This document shows positions 57,746 to 64,000 of a DNA stretch of 64,000 nt, piece by piece. This DNA comes from Lacicoccus alkaliphilus DSM 16010. Lineage in GTDB: Bacteria > Bacillota > Bacilli > Staphylococcales > Salinicoccaceae. Both the position numbers and the translations under genes were made by a program. Each line of letters starts with the position of its first letter. Position 1 is the first letter of the stretch. A model generated the notes under the pieces. It was given only the letters and a program-made list of their open reading frames with translations. It did no database searches and had not been told where the DNA came from. The DNA is taken from NCBI RefSeq assembly GCF_900142805.1, contig NZ_FRCF01000009.1, forward strand, positions 26,177 through 90,176, in the 5' to 3' direction.

Positions 57746-57964
57746 TTGTCACGTAACCATTTGAATGCTCTAATCATCAGGTTTTTAATCTTCATCGCAG
57801 TGTTTGCCACCTTGTACATCACAAGCGCTTACCTGCTCACCTTCATCGTCACGGATATCAACTGGGCGATGCTCATCCATATCGCAAATATTTTCATCAT
57901 GTTTTCCCTTTCGCTCTTCATCACCAAACATTTGAGCAGATGGGTGGGGGAAAAACAGTCATGA
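57746..57964 (+). CDS. Small two-helix membrane protein, TTG start
   Basis: A 72-residue protein with two membrane segments (about residues 9-33 and 41-60) and a basic end. I choose a TTG start because CAGGTGA lies five bases before it; an in-frame ATG six codons upstream has no ribosome site. It ends 10 bp before a strong terminator. The function is unknown. Confidence 0.6.
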   Translation: MSRNHLNALIIRFLIFIAVFATLYITSAYLLTFIVTDINWAMLIHIANIFIMFSLSLFITKHLSRWVGEKQS

Positions 57965-57973
57965 GAGGCAGTA

Positions 57974-58010
57974 TATGCCCGGTCAAGAAGTTCATTCCTG
58001 GCCGGGCATA
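57974..58010 (+). terminator. Terminator after the small membrane gene
   Basis: Stem TATGCCCGG with complement, inner CA/TG and GAA/TTC pairs, then TTTTTATT. Confidence 0.85.
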
Positions 58011-58060
58011 TTTTTATTGGGCGGATCCCCGGTCTAAATCAATGGATCTCTTAAATTATA

Positions 58061-58089
58061 TTGACTTACTAGGAGATTACCGTTACTAT
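58061..58089 (+). promoter_or_regulatory. Promoter of the ssu-like ABC operon
   Basis: TTGACT (58061-58066), 17 bp, TACTAT (58084-58089). An imperfect dyad (TACC at 58078-58081 with GGTA at 58101-58104) spans the start region and might be an operator. Confidence 0.65.
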
Positions 58090-58132
58090 TCCTATTATGT
58101 TGGTATGACTTTATGATGTGAGGTGAACGGAC

Positions 58133-58975
58133 TTGAAAGTGGAATTGGATAACGTCCATAAGGAATTCAAAAAAGGAAAAGATCAGAAACTCCAGGTATT
58201 GAAAGATATAAACTTCAACATTGAAGAGGGTGAGTTCGTCTCCCTCCTCGGCCCTTCCGGATGCGGGAAATCGACGGTCCTGAAATTGATCGCAGGTCTG
58301 GATGCAACAACTTCCGGGGAGGTGCGCGTCAATGGCGGGAAAGTGACGAAGCCGGGTACGGACCGCATCGTCGTCTTCCAGGAGGGCGGGCTGTTCCCCT
58401 GGATGACCGTCAAAGAGAATGTCGCCTACGGGCTGAACCTGAAAAAGATGTCGAAGGCCGAAGTGGAACAAAAGACGGTCGACGGACTCCAGATGGTGCA
58501 TCTCGGCAATTTTGCCGATGCCTACCCGTATGAATTATCCGGTGGTATGAAACAGAGGGTGGCCATTGCACGCGCGCTGGTGATGGACCCGGAAGTCCTT
58601 CTGATGGATGAGCCTTTCGCCGCCCTCGATGAGCAGACGAGACTCGTGCTGCACAAGGAGCTTCAGAACATTTGGAGGAAGACAGGCAATACAATACTGT
58701 TCATCACGCACAACATTCGTGAGGCACTGACTTTATCGGACCGCGTACTTTTAATGAGCACACGCCCGGGACAGATCAAAGCATCCTTCACCGTCCAGGC
58801 CGCACGTCCTAGGGATCCGGCCGACAGCGTCATCGTCGATCTCGAAAAGCGTGTCATGACGGAACTCGAAATTGAAATGGAAAAAGTGTTGAAGGAGGAG
58901 TTTGGTGATGACTACAGTCTTAAGACGGATCATCTTCGTAGCGGTGATCATCGGGATATGGGAAGTAATATCTAA
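58133..58975 (+). CDS. ABC importer ATPase, SsuB/TauB/NrtD type
   Basis: A 280-residue cytoplasmic ATPase. Walker A is LGPSGCGKST, the Q-loop FQEGGLFPW, the signature LSGGMKQR, Walker B VLLMDEPFAALD and the H-loop THNIREAL. The FPWMTVKENVAYGL context is typical of sulfonate, taurine and nitrate importers. The start is TTG with GAGGTG upstream. The last 68 bp overlap the permease gene in another frame, so the C-terminal tail beyond about residue 257 is unusual and may be an extension. Confidence 0.88.
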   Translation: MKVELDNVHKEFKKGKDQKLQVLKDINFNIEEGEFVSLLGPSGCGKSTVLKLIAGLDATTSGEVRVNGGKVTKPGTDRIVVFQEGGLFPWMTVKENVAYGLNLKKMSKAEVEQKTVDGLQMVHLGNFADAYPYELSGGMKQRVAIARALVMDPEVLLMDEPFAALDEQTRLVLHKELQNIWRKTGNTILFITHNIREALTLSDRVLLMSTRPGQIKASFTVQAARPRDPADSVIVDLEKRVMTELEIEMEKVLKEEFGDDYSLKTDHLRSGDHRDMGSNI

Positions 58976-59687
58976 ACTTGGGTTCTTCCCGACATTCATG
59001 TTCCCGCCCCTGATCATCCCGAATGAACCGGGCGGGGTCACGGTGGTCGGCACGCTGATCAGCAGCATTCTCTCCGGTCAGATCGTGACCGCAACCGCGA
59101 CGACGCTCACAAGGCTGCTGGCCGGCTTCACGATTGCCATCGTGCTCGGGCTGACCTTCGGCTTTTTGATCGCCCGCTACAAATGGGTGGATGACACCCT
59201 TGGCTTCTTCGTGACGGCACTGCAGTCCATCCCGAGCATCGTGTGGTTCCCGCTCGCAATTGTATGGTTCGGACTCGGCAATACCGCCATACTATTCATA
59301 GTTGCCATCGGGGCGACCTGGACGATGACGGTGAACTCCAGCGCTGGATTCAAAAATGTACCCTCAATTTACTTGAATGCGGCAAAAACACTCGGTTCTT
59401 CGGGATCGCACCTCCTCCGGACGGTGATCATCCCGGCTTCCGTCCCGCATATCATTTCAGGGCTGCGGGTCGCATGGGCATTCGCCTGGCGTGCGATCAT
59501 GGCCGGTGAGCTGCTCGGCTCGACCGGCGGTCTCGGCTACCTGCTGGATCTCGGCCGCTCCATCCAGGCGATGGACCTCGTTCTCTCAATCATGATTGTG
59601 ATCGGTGTAATCGGTACGATCATAGACAATCAGGTATTCCTGCGCATGGAGCGTGCAGTGGCACGCCGATACGGGCAGACAGTCTAA
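58908..59687 (+). CDS. ABC importer permease, SsuC type
   Basis: A 259-residue membrane permease of the BPD_transp_1 fold with six helices. The EAA-loop is NAAKTLGSSGSHLLRTVIIP and the coupling Gly and Pro residues are kept. AAGGAGGAG lies seven bases before the chosen ATG; GTG and TTG codons one and two codons upstream are possible. It pairs with the preceding ATPase and the following binding protein. Confidence 0.88.
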   Translation: MTTVLRRIIFVAVIIGIWEVISKLGFFPTFMFPPLIIPNEPGGVTVVGTLISSILSGQIVTATATTLTRLLAGFTIAIVLGLTFGFLIARYKWVDDTLGFFVTALQSIPSIVWFPLAIVWFGLGNTAILFIVAIGATWTMTVNSSAGFKNVPSIYLNAAKTLGSSGSHLLRTVIIPASVPHIISGLRVAWAFAWRAIMAGELLGSTGGLGYLLDLGRSIQAMDLVLSIMIVIGVIGTIIDNQVFLRMERAVARRYGQTV

Positions 59688-59705
59688 AAATCAGGAGGAT
59701 TTCAA

Positions 59706-60704
59706 ATGAAGAAATATATATTGGGCATCATCGCATTATCTTTGGCAGTCGTTGCAGGATGCAATAATGAGGAAGAAGCAGCTGAAGAAGTCAGGATCGG
59801 CTATTTCCCTAACCTGACGCACATTTCAACGGTCATAGCACTGCAAAATGGTTATTTCGAAGAGGAGTTCGGTGAAGACATTTCAATCGACACCAGGACG
59901 TTCCCGAACGGCAGTGCATTCATGGAAGGGATGTCCACGGATGAATTCGATATCGGTACTGTGGGACCTTCCCCTGCCACGACGACTTACATGAGGAACC
60001 CTGCACATTCAATCATCGCCGGTGCCGTAAACGGCGGAGCAGTCCTTGCGACAGCTGAAGATTCCGGCATAGAGTCAGTGGAGGACCTTGACGGCAAAAG
60101 CGTGGCCATTCCGACCATCGGCTCCACCCAGGACATCATGCTGAGAAAAGCACTGCATGAAGCCGGGTTGGATGTCGATGATTCAGGCGGCACCGTAAGC
60201 CTGAATCCGCAGGCACCGGCAGATACATCCACACTGTTCCTCCAGGGTGACGTGGATGCCGCGGCAACCCAGGAGCCTTGGGGAGTATTTCTGGAAAACC
60301 AGACGAATGCAGATATTCTGCTGGATGAAACTGAATTCGGCTGGGGTGCTGATTCGACGATAACGGTCGTCGCGGCAAGGGATGCATTCACCGAGGCGAA
60401 TCCGGAACTCACTGAAAGCTACCTCCGCGCCCATATGAGAGCCATTGAGTTCATCGAAGAGAACCGCGAAGAAGCGGTCGGCATATTTGTTGGGCATATC
60501 ACTGACATCACAGGCAGTGACCTGAGTGAGGAAGAAACGCTGGAAGCAAGTGAACGGCTTCACCCGACCTATGAAATCGACGAGCAGGTGCTTCAGGAAA
60601 TGGCAACGATCAGCTATGAAGCAGATTACATGTCAAGTGATGACATCGATGGCTTGATCAATACGGAATTCATCGATGCAGTCACTTCTGAGTCCGGTGA
60701 ATAA
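59706..60704 (+). CDS. ABC substrate-binding lipoprotein, SsuA/NMT1 type
   Basis: A 332-residue lipoprotein: the signal MKKYILGIIALSLAVVAGC ends in a lipobox. The mature part matches the SsuA/NMT1 periplasmic fold (VRIGYFPNLTHISTVIAL, FDIGTVGPSPATTTYM, SVAIPTIGSTQDIML, EPWGVF). Ligands of this family are alkanesulfonates, taurine, nitrate or pyrimidines. The ligand here is unresolved. AGGAGG stands before the ATG. The gene order is ATPase-permease-binding protein. Confidence 0.88.
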   Translation: MKKYILGIIALSLAVVAGCNNEEEAAEEVRIGYFPNLTHISTVIALQNGYFEEEFGEDISIDTRTFPNGSAFMEGMSTDEFDIGTVGPSPATTTYMRNPAHSIIAGAVNGGAVLATAEDSGIESVEDLDGKSVAIPTIGSTQDIMLRKALHEAGLDVDDSGGTVSLNPQAPADTSTLFLQGDVDAAATQEPWGVFLENQTNADILLDETEFGWGADSTITVVAARDAFTEANPELTESYLRAHMRAIEFIEENREEAVGIFVGHITDITGSDLSEEETLEASERLHPTYEIDEQVLQEMATISYEADYMSSDDIDGLINTEFIDAVTSESGE

Positions 60705-60734
60705 AGCGAAACGGAACTCATACAAAAATATTTT

Positions 60735-60762
60735 AAGGCCGGAACGTGTGAGTTCCGGCCTT
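60735..60762 (+). terminator. Terminator of the ABC operon
   Basis: A perfect 11-bp stem AAGGCCGGAAC with complement and loop GTGTGA, then ATTTT. Confidence 0.85.
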
Positions 60763-60899
60763 ATTTTCATTTCTTCTTTCCAAGAGGTCATGTCTTGATG
60801 GGTATACCCAGGAAAGTGTCATCGATGATGCACCAGCATCTGCCTATATTCCCGCTGCACGAGCTGAAGGATGAAGGATGATGACCGAAGAAATTAAAC

Positions 60900-60935
60900 G
60901 CGCATGATTCCCGGGAGTCTCCAGGAGTCATGCGC
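60900..60935 (-). terminator. Terminator of pdxS-pdxT
   Basis: Outer stem GCGCATGA with complement, with a looser inner hairpin (CTCC/GGGAG region). On the minus strand TTTAATTTCTT follows. It lies just beyond the pdxT stop. Confidence 0.7.
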
Positions 60936-60942
60936 TTCTATT

Positions 60943-61530
60943 TTACATTCCTACGGAAAGTTTATTATCCATATCCACTTTCACCATATCGATGAAAAAC
61001 CGGTGGAAAACGAGTGAATCCGTAAGTTCCGGATGAAATGAGATGCCAAGGTGCCTGTCAGACCGCACCGCAACAATCCTGCCCGCCGTTTTGGACAGTG
61101 TTTCGACACCTTCTCCCGTTTCTCTGATATGGGGCGCCCGGATGAAGACAGCAAGCGCCTTCTCCTCGATGCCCGCAACCGGGAGTTCCTCCTCAAAGCT
61201 GTCCACCTGTCTGCCGAAAGAGTTCCTTTCGACTGTGATATCAAGTTTCCCAAGATGACCTTCCTCATACCCTTCGATGTTCCTGGCCAGAAGTATCAGG
61301 CCGGCACACGTGCCGAACATCGGAAGATCGCTCTCTCTGAGGATCTCTGTGAATCCATATCGATCCATCAGGCGCCGCATGGTCGTTGATTCACCTCCGG
61401 GCAGGATAAGGCCGTCGATTCCCGAGAGCTCCTCCACCCGTTTTATGGGTATTGCTTCCTCGCCACACGCCTCGACCAGTCTGATATGTTCCCTGACCGC
61501 CCCCTGCAGTGCAAGTACACCGATCTTCAT
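60943..61530 (-). CDS. pdxT: Pyridoxal 5'-phosphate synthase glutaminase subunit
   Basis: The class I-type glutaminase of PLP synthase, 195 residues. [11 protein letters not shown] holds the oxyanion loop, [10 protein letters not shown] the catalytic Cys (near residue 78), and SFHPELTD the His/Glu pair. It delivers ammonia to PdxS in a 12+12 complex. It shares one base with the end of pdxS. Confidence 0.96.
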   Translation of the reverse strand: MKIGVLALQGAVREHIRLVEACGEEAIPIKRVEELSGIDGLILPGGESTTMRRLMDRYGFTEILRESDLPMFGTCAGLILLARNIEGYEEGHLGKLDITVERNSFGRQVDSFEEELPVAGIEEKALAVFIRAPHIRETGEGVETLSKTAGRIVAVRSDRHLGISFHPELTDSLVFHRFFIDMVKVDMDNKLSVGM

Positions 61531-62414
61531 TACCAGCCGCGCTCCTGCATTCTCTCTTCAAGGGAAAGCTGGTTGATGTCGAGACCCTTCATTGCTGTAC
61601 CGAGTTCTTTCGCAAGCTTGCCGATCAGCTCGTAATCCTGGTAATGCGTTGTCGCTTCGACGATGGCCTTGGCGAATTTTTCAGGGTTTTCGGACTTGAA
61701 TACCCCTGACCCAACGAATACGCCGTCTGCACCAAGTTCCATCATCAGTGCCGCATCCTGTGGTGTCGCGACCCCGCCTGCTGCGAAGTTGACGACAGGC
61801 AGTTTGCCGATTTCCTTAATTTCCTTCAGGATATCGTATGGCGCACCATGATTCTTCGCTTCGGTCATCAGCTCGTCATCACTCATCACAGTGATCTGAC
61901 GGACCTGATTGTTCACCATCCTCATATGCCTGACTGCTTCTACGATGTTACCTGTCCCCGGCTCACCTTTCGTACGGAGCATCGCCGCACCTTCCCCGAT
62001 ACGCCGCGCCGCTTCTCCAATATCACGGCAACCGCATACGAACGGGATTGTATAGTCGTCCTTCTTCAAATGGAACACCTCGTCCGCCGGTGTCAGCACT
62101 TCTGATTCGTCAATATAGTCGACACCCATCGCCTCCAGCACTCTGGCTTCTGTAATATGCCCGATTCTGACTTTCGCCATGACCGGGATGGAGACGGCCT
62201 CCATGACCTCTTCGATGATTCTCGGATCGCATGCTCTGGCCACGCCGCCTGCTGTACGGATATCGGATGGCACACGTTCAAGCGCCATGACCGCCACGGC
62301 ACCGGAAGCTTCTGCCACCTTCGCCTGCTCGGCATTCACGACGTCCATGATGACGCCTCCCTTCTGCATCTCGGCCATCCCTCTTTTAACTCTTTCAGTC
62401 CCTGTCTGTTGCAT
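61530..62414 (-). CDS. pdxS: Pyridoxal 5'-phosphate synthase lyase subunit
   Basis: The synthase subunit, 294 residues, that makes PLP from ribose 5-phosphate, glyceraldehyde 3-phosphate and ammonia. [14 protein letters not shown] contains the first active-site Lys and [17 protein letters not shown] the phosphate site. AAGGAG precedes the ATG. It is divergent from the regulator pdxR, as in Staphylococcus. Confidence 0.97.
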   Translation of the reverse strand: MQQTGTERVKRGMAEMQKGGVIMDVVNAEQAKVAEASGAVAVMALERVPSDIRTAGGVARACDPRIIEEVMEAVSIPVMAKVRIGHITEARVLEAMGVDYIDESEVLTPADEVFHLKKDDYTIPFVCGCRDIGEAARRIGEGAAMLRTKGEPGTGNIVEAVRHMRMVNNQVRQITVMSDDELMTEAKNHGAPYDILKEIKEIGKLPVVNFAAGGVATPQDAALMMELGADGVFVGSGVFKSENPEKFAKAIVEATTHYQDYELIGKLAKELGTAMKGLDINQLSLEERMQERGW

Positions 62415-62436
62415 ATATACCGGCTCCTTTTTTCTT

Positions 62437-62469
62437 ATTGATATTCTATTGATTTAGTATAGAATTGAT
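62437..62469. promoter_or_regulatory. pdxS-pdxR intergenic operator region
   Basis: ATTGAT occurs three times in the same direction, at 62437-62442, 62448-62453 and 62464-62469. On the minus strand TAGAAT (62443-62448) could be the pdxS -10; no good -35 is present. MocR regulators usually bind spaced direct repeats, so this is the likely PdxR target. Confidence 0.5.
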
Positions 62470-62518
62470 TCTGAATACTCGAAAGCATCAGTTCGGAATA
62501 ATTTTAGGGGGTCAGATA

Positions 62519-63856
62519 ATGCTGATAGAATTGAATCGACAGTCGGACAGACCGCTTTTTGAACAGCTGTATGGCGCAATAAAGACGCAGATTTTGGATG
62601 GGACACTCAAAAGCAATGAGAAACTGCCCAGTAAAAGGCAGCTGCAGATGGACCTGACGATTAGTCAGACGACGGTGGAGCATGCGTACAACCAACTGAT
62701 GGATGAGGACCTCATCTACAGCAGGGAGAGGAGCGGGTTCTACGTGTCCGCCTTCGAAGAGCTCAAGGCGGAGACGCATTCTGTAATACCGGAAATTAAA
62801 AAAAAGCGCCGCAGGGCGTATCGCCTGCCCTTGGGCACGATCGAGACGACCATGGTGCAGAGGGAGGTACTGAAACAGATTGCCAGGGAAGTCTTTTCCG
62901 ACCCTGAACTGATGAACCAGGGCGAAGATAGTGGTGAACTGCTGCTCAAGGAGGAGATCAGGGACTATCTCCATATCAACCGCGCTGTGACATGTTCAGT
63001 CGATCAAATATTCATAGGCCCTTCGACGGAATCCCTTTTGGAACAGGTCCTCCTTCTGCTCGGACATCCCAGGATGACGATAGAGGACCCCGGCTACCCC
63101 GTTATAAAAAAGGTGCTTGGACGATTGGGGGGGAATATGGACTTCGCCCCTGTACTGAATGACGGAATCGATGTGGAGATGGTGGAGAAGCTGGATAACC
63201 CGGTCGTCCATGTCACCCCCTCCCACCAGTTTCCAAGCGGTGTCACCCTGTCCCTGAAAAAAAGGATACAGCTTTTGAACCATGCAAGCCGCAGAGGTCA
63301 TTTTATTATTGAAGATGACTATGACAGTGAATTCAGATATACGGGTAAGCCCCTGCCCTCCCTGCAGGGGCTTGACCAGAACGACCGGACCATTTACATG
63401 AGCACATTCTCAAAGTCGCTCTATCCATCTCTAAGGCTTTCATGCATGGTGTTGCCCAAAGCCCTGGCAGAACTTTATTATCGGGAAGAACTGTCCTGCA
63501 ATGTCCCCCGTCAGATGCAGCATATCATCGCACACTTCATGCAGCGTGGTTATCTGAACCGTCATATCAGCCGGATGCGTAAATCTTATCGTGAGAAGAT
63601 GCAGGAAGTTACAGGGTGGATCCGGACGCACCACCCCGAAGTTGAGATACAGGGAGAGCACACCGGAATGCATTTCATGATGCGCCTCCCGGGACGGGAT
63701 TTGGAAACCCTGGCCGAAAAGCACGGCATCGTACATGGTAATGGCTATTCATATGAAGAGAATCTTCAAAATACCGTGATTATCGGAATTGGTGAAAAAA
63801 AAACCGGAGACATCATTGATATCCTCGGACGGTTCCTTGAAGATGTATACAACTGA
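62519..63856 (+). CDS. pdxR: MocR-type regulator PdxR
   Basis: A 445-residue GntR-aminotransferase fusion. The N-terminal winged helix (RPLFEQLYGAIKTQILDGTL and LTISQTTVEHAYNQLMDE) is followed by a class I aminotransferase-like domain with PLP-site IIEDDYDSEFRY and STFSKSLYPSLRLS (the SK lysine). Such proteins sense PLP and activate pdxST. AGGGGG lies before the ATG at MLIELNRQ; an upstream in-frame ATG has no ribosome site. Its divergence from pdxS supports the role. Confidence 0.9.
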   Translation: MLIELNRQSDRPLFEQLYGAIKTQILDGTLKSNEKLPSKRQLQMDLTISQTTVEHAYNQLMDEDLIYSRERSGFYVSAFEELKAETHSVIPEIKKKRRRAYRLPLGTIETTMVQREVLKQIAREVFSDPELMNQGEDSGELLLKEEIRDYLHINRAVTCSVDQIFIGPSTESLLEQVLLLLGHPRMTIEDPGYPVIKKVLGRLGGNMDFAPVLNDGIDVEMVEKLDNPVVHVTPSHQFPSGVTLSLKKRIQLLNHASRRGHFIIEDDYDSEFRYTGKPLPSLQGLDQNDRTIYMSTFSKSLYPSLRLSCMVLPKALAELYYREELSCNVPRQMQHIIAHFMQRGYLNRHISRMRKSYREKMQEVTGWIRTHHPEVEIQGEHTGMHFMMRLPGRDLETLAEKHGIVHGNGYSYEENLQNTVIIGIGEKKTGDIIDILGRFLEDVYN

Positions 63857-63895
63857 AGGACCGGTGCCGGCCTGCCGTCAAAAATAAAAAATAAA

Positions 63896-63923
63896 AAAAC
63901 GCATGGATATTTCCATGCGTTTT
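63896..63923 (-). terminator. Terminator behind tRNA-Ile
   Basis: A perfect 12-bp stem AAAACGCATGGA with complement and 4-base loop; on the minus strand a long T-rich run follows. It ends just after the tRNA and may also stop pdxR transcripts. Confidence 0.85.
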
Positions 63924-63926
63924 GAG

Positions 63927-64000
<74 letters not shown>

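Noticed and set aside
55893..60704. LLM oxidoreductase and ABC importer as a sulfonate degradation system
   Set aside because: The genes are divergent, separated by unrelated membrane genes, and the oxidoreductase belongs to a branch not tied to sulfonates.

Overview
The window is an almost fully coding chromosomal segment from a Firmicute of the family Staphylococcaceae. Gene content and order follow the Staphylococcus/Bacillus core plan (ctsR-mcsA-mcsB-clpC, radA, gltX-cysE-cysS, secE-nusG, rplKA, rplJL, rpoBC, rpsL-rpsG-fusA-tuf, pta-lipL, yojF-bshB2-folE2). The G+C content, judged by eye at close to half, is much higher than in Staphylococcus itself, and an ispD-ispF pair sits between yacL and gltX as in Bacillus. 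This points to a halophilic relative such as Salinicoccus. The genus is an inference.

Layout. 0-10.9 kb holds mostly leftward genes: a truncated lipoprotein, ywiB-argS, ywhD, an HD phosphohydrolase, an MFS transporter, lipL-pta, ywdK, ywdI-ung. Rightward chdC (haem synthesis), a 28-codon cationic peptide, a small membrane protein and ferredoxin lie among them. 11-13.8 kb holds pdxK and the bacillithiol/folate cluster yojF-bshB2-folE2. 13.8-18.2 kb holds two HAD phosphatases, tadA and the threonine degradation pair tdh-kbl. 18.3-21.8 kb is a tandem run of three paralogous M20 amidohydrolases, translationally coupled. 21.9-38.4 kb is the transcription/translation block, read leftward from rpmG-secE-nusG through rplKA, rplJL, a methyltransferase, rpoBC and the str operon. 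A short rpmG gene of 44 codons lies between sigH and secE. The L7Ae-like gene normally between rpoC and rpsL is absent; two terminators and a strong promoter occupy that place. 38.4-52.7 kb continues leftward with sigH, rae1, rlmB, mrnC, cysS-cysE (behind a cysteine T-box), gltX, ispF-ispD, yacL, radA and the CtsR-controlled clpC operon.

52.8-60.9 kb is the accessory part: nupC, a small membrane protein, a guanidine-I riboswitch driving a YkkC/YkkD exporter pair, an SRPBCC protein, a luciferase-like oxidoreductase, two unknown membrane proteins, and a sulfonate/nitrate/taurine-type ABC importer. As recalled, in S. aureus nupC lies directly beside pdxT, so this segment looks inserted or lineage specific. 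60.9-63.9 kb holds pdxT-pdxS and the divergent MocR-type regulator pdxR. A complete tRNA-Ile(GAU) closes the window.

RNA-level control is dense: a guanidine-I riboswitch, a Cys T-box, an L10 leader with attenuator, a likely duplicated L1 autoregulatory site before rplK and rplA, a CtsR operator, and candidate CcpA sites at pta, nupC and kbl. I saw no insertion sequence, prophage, CRISPR array or toxin-antitoxin pair. No clearly new multi-gene system stands out; the best leads are the M20 triplet, the 28-residue peptide, the accessory segment and the ribosomal-protein leader elements.
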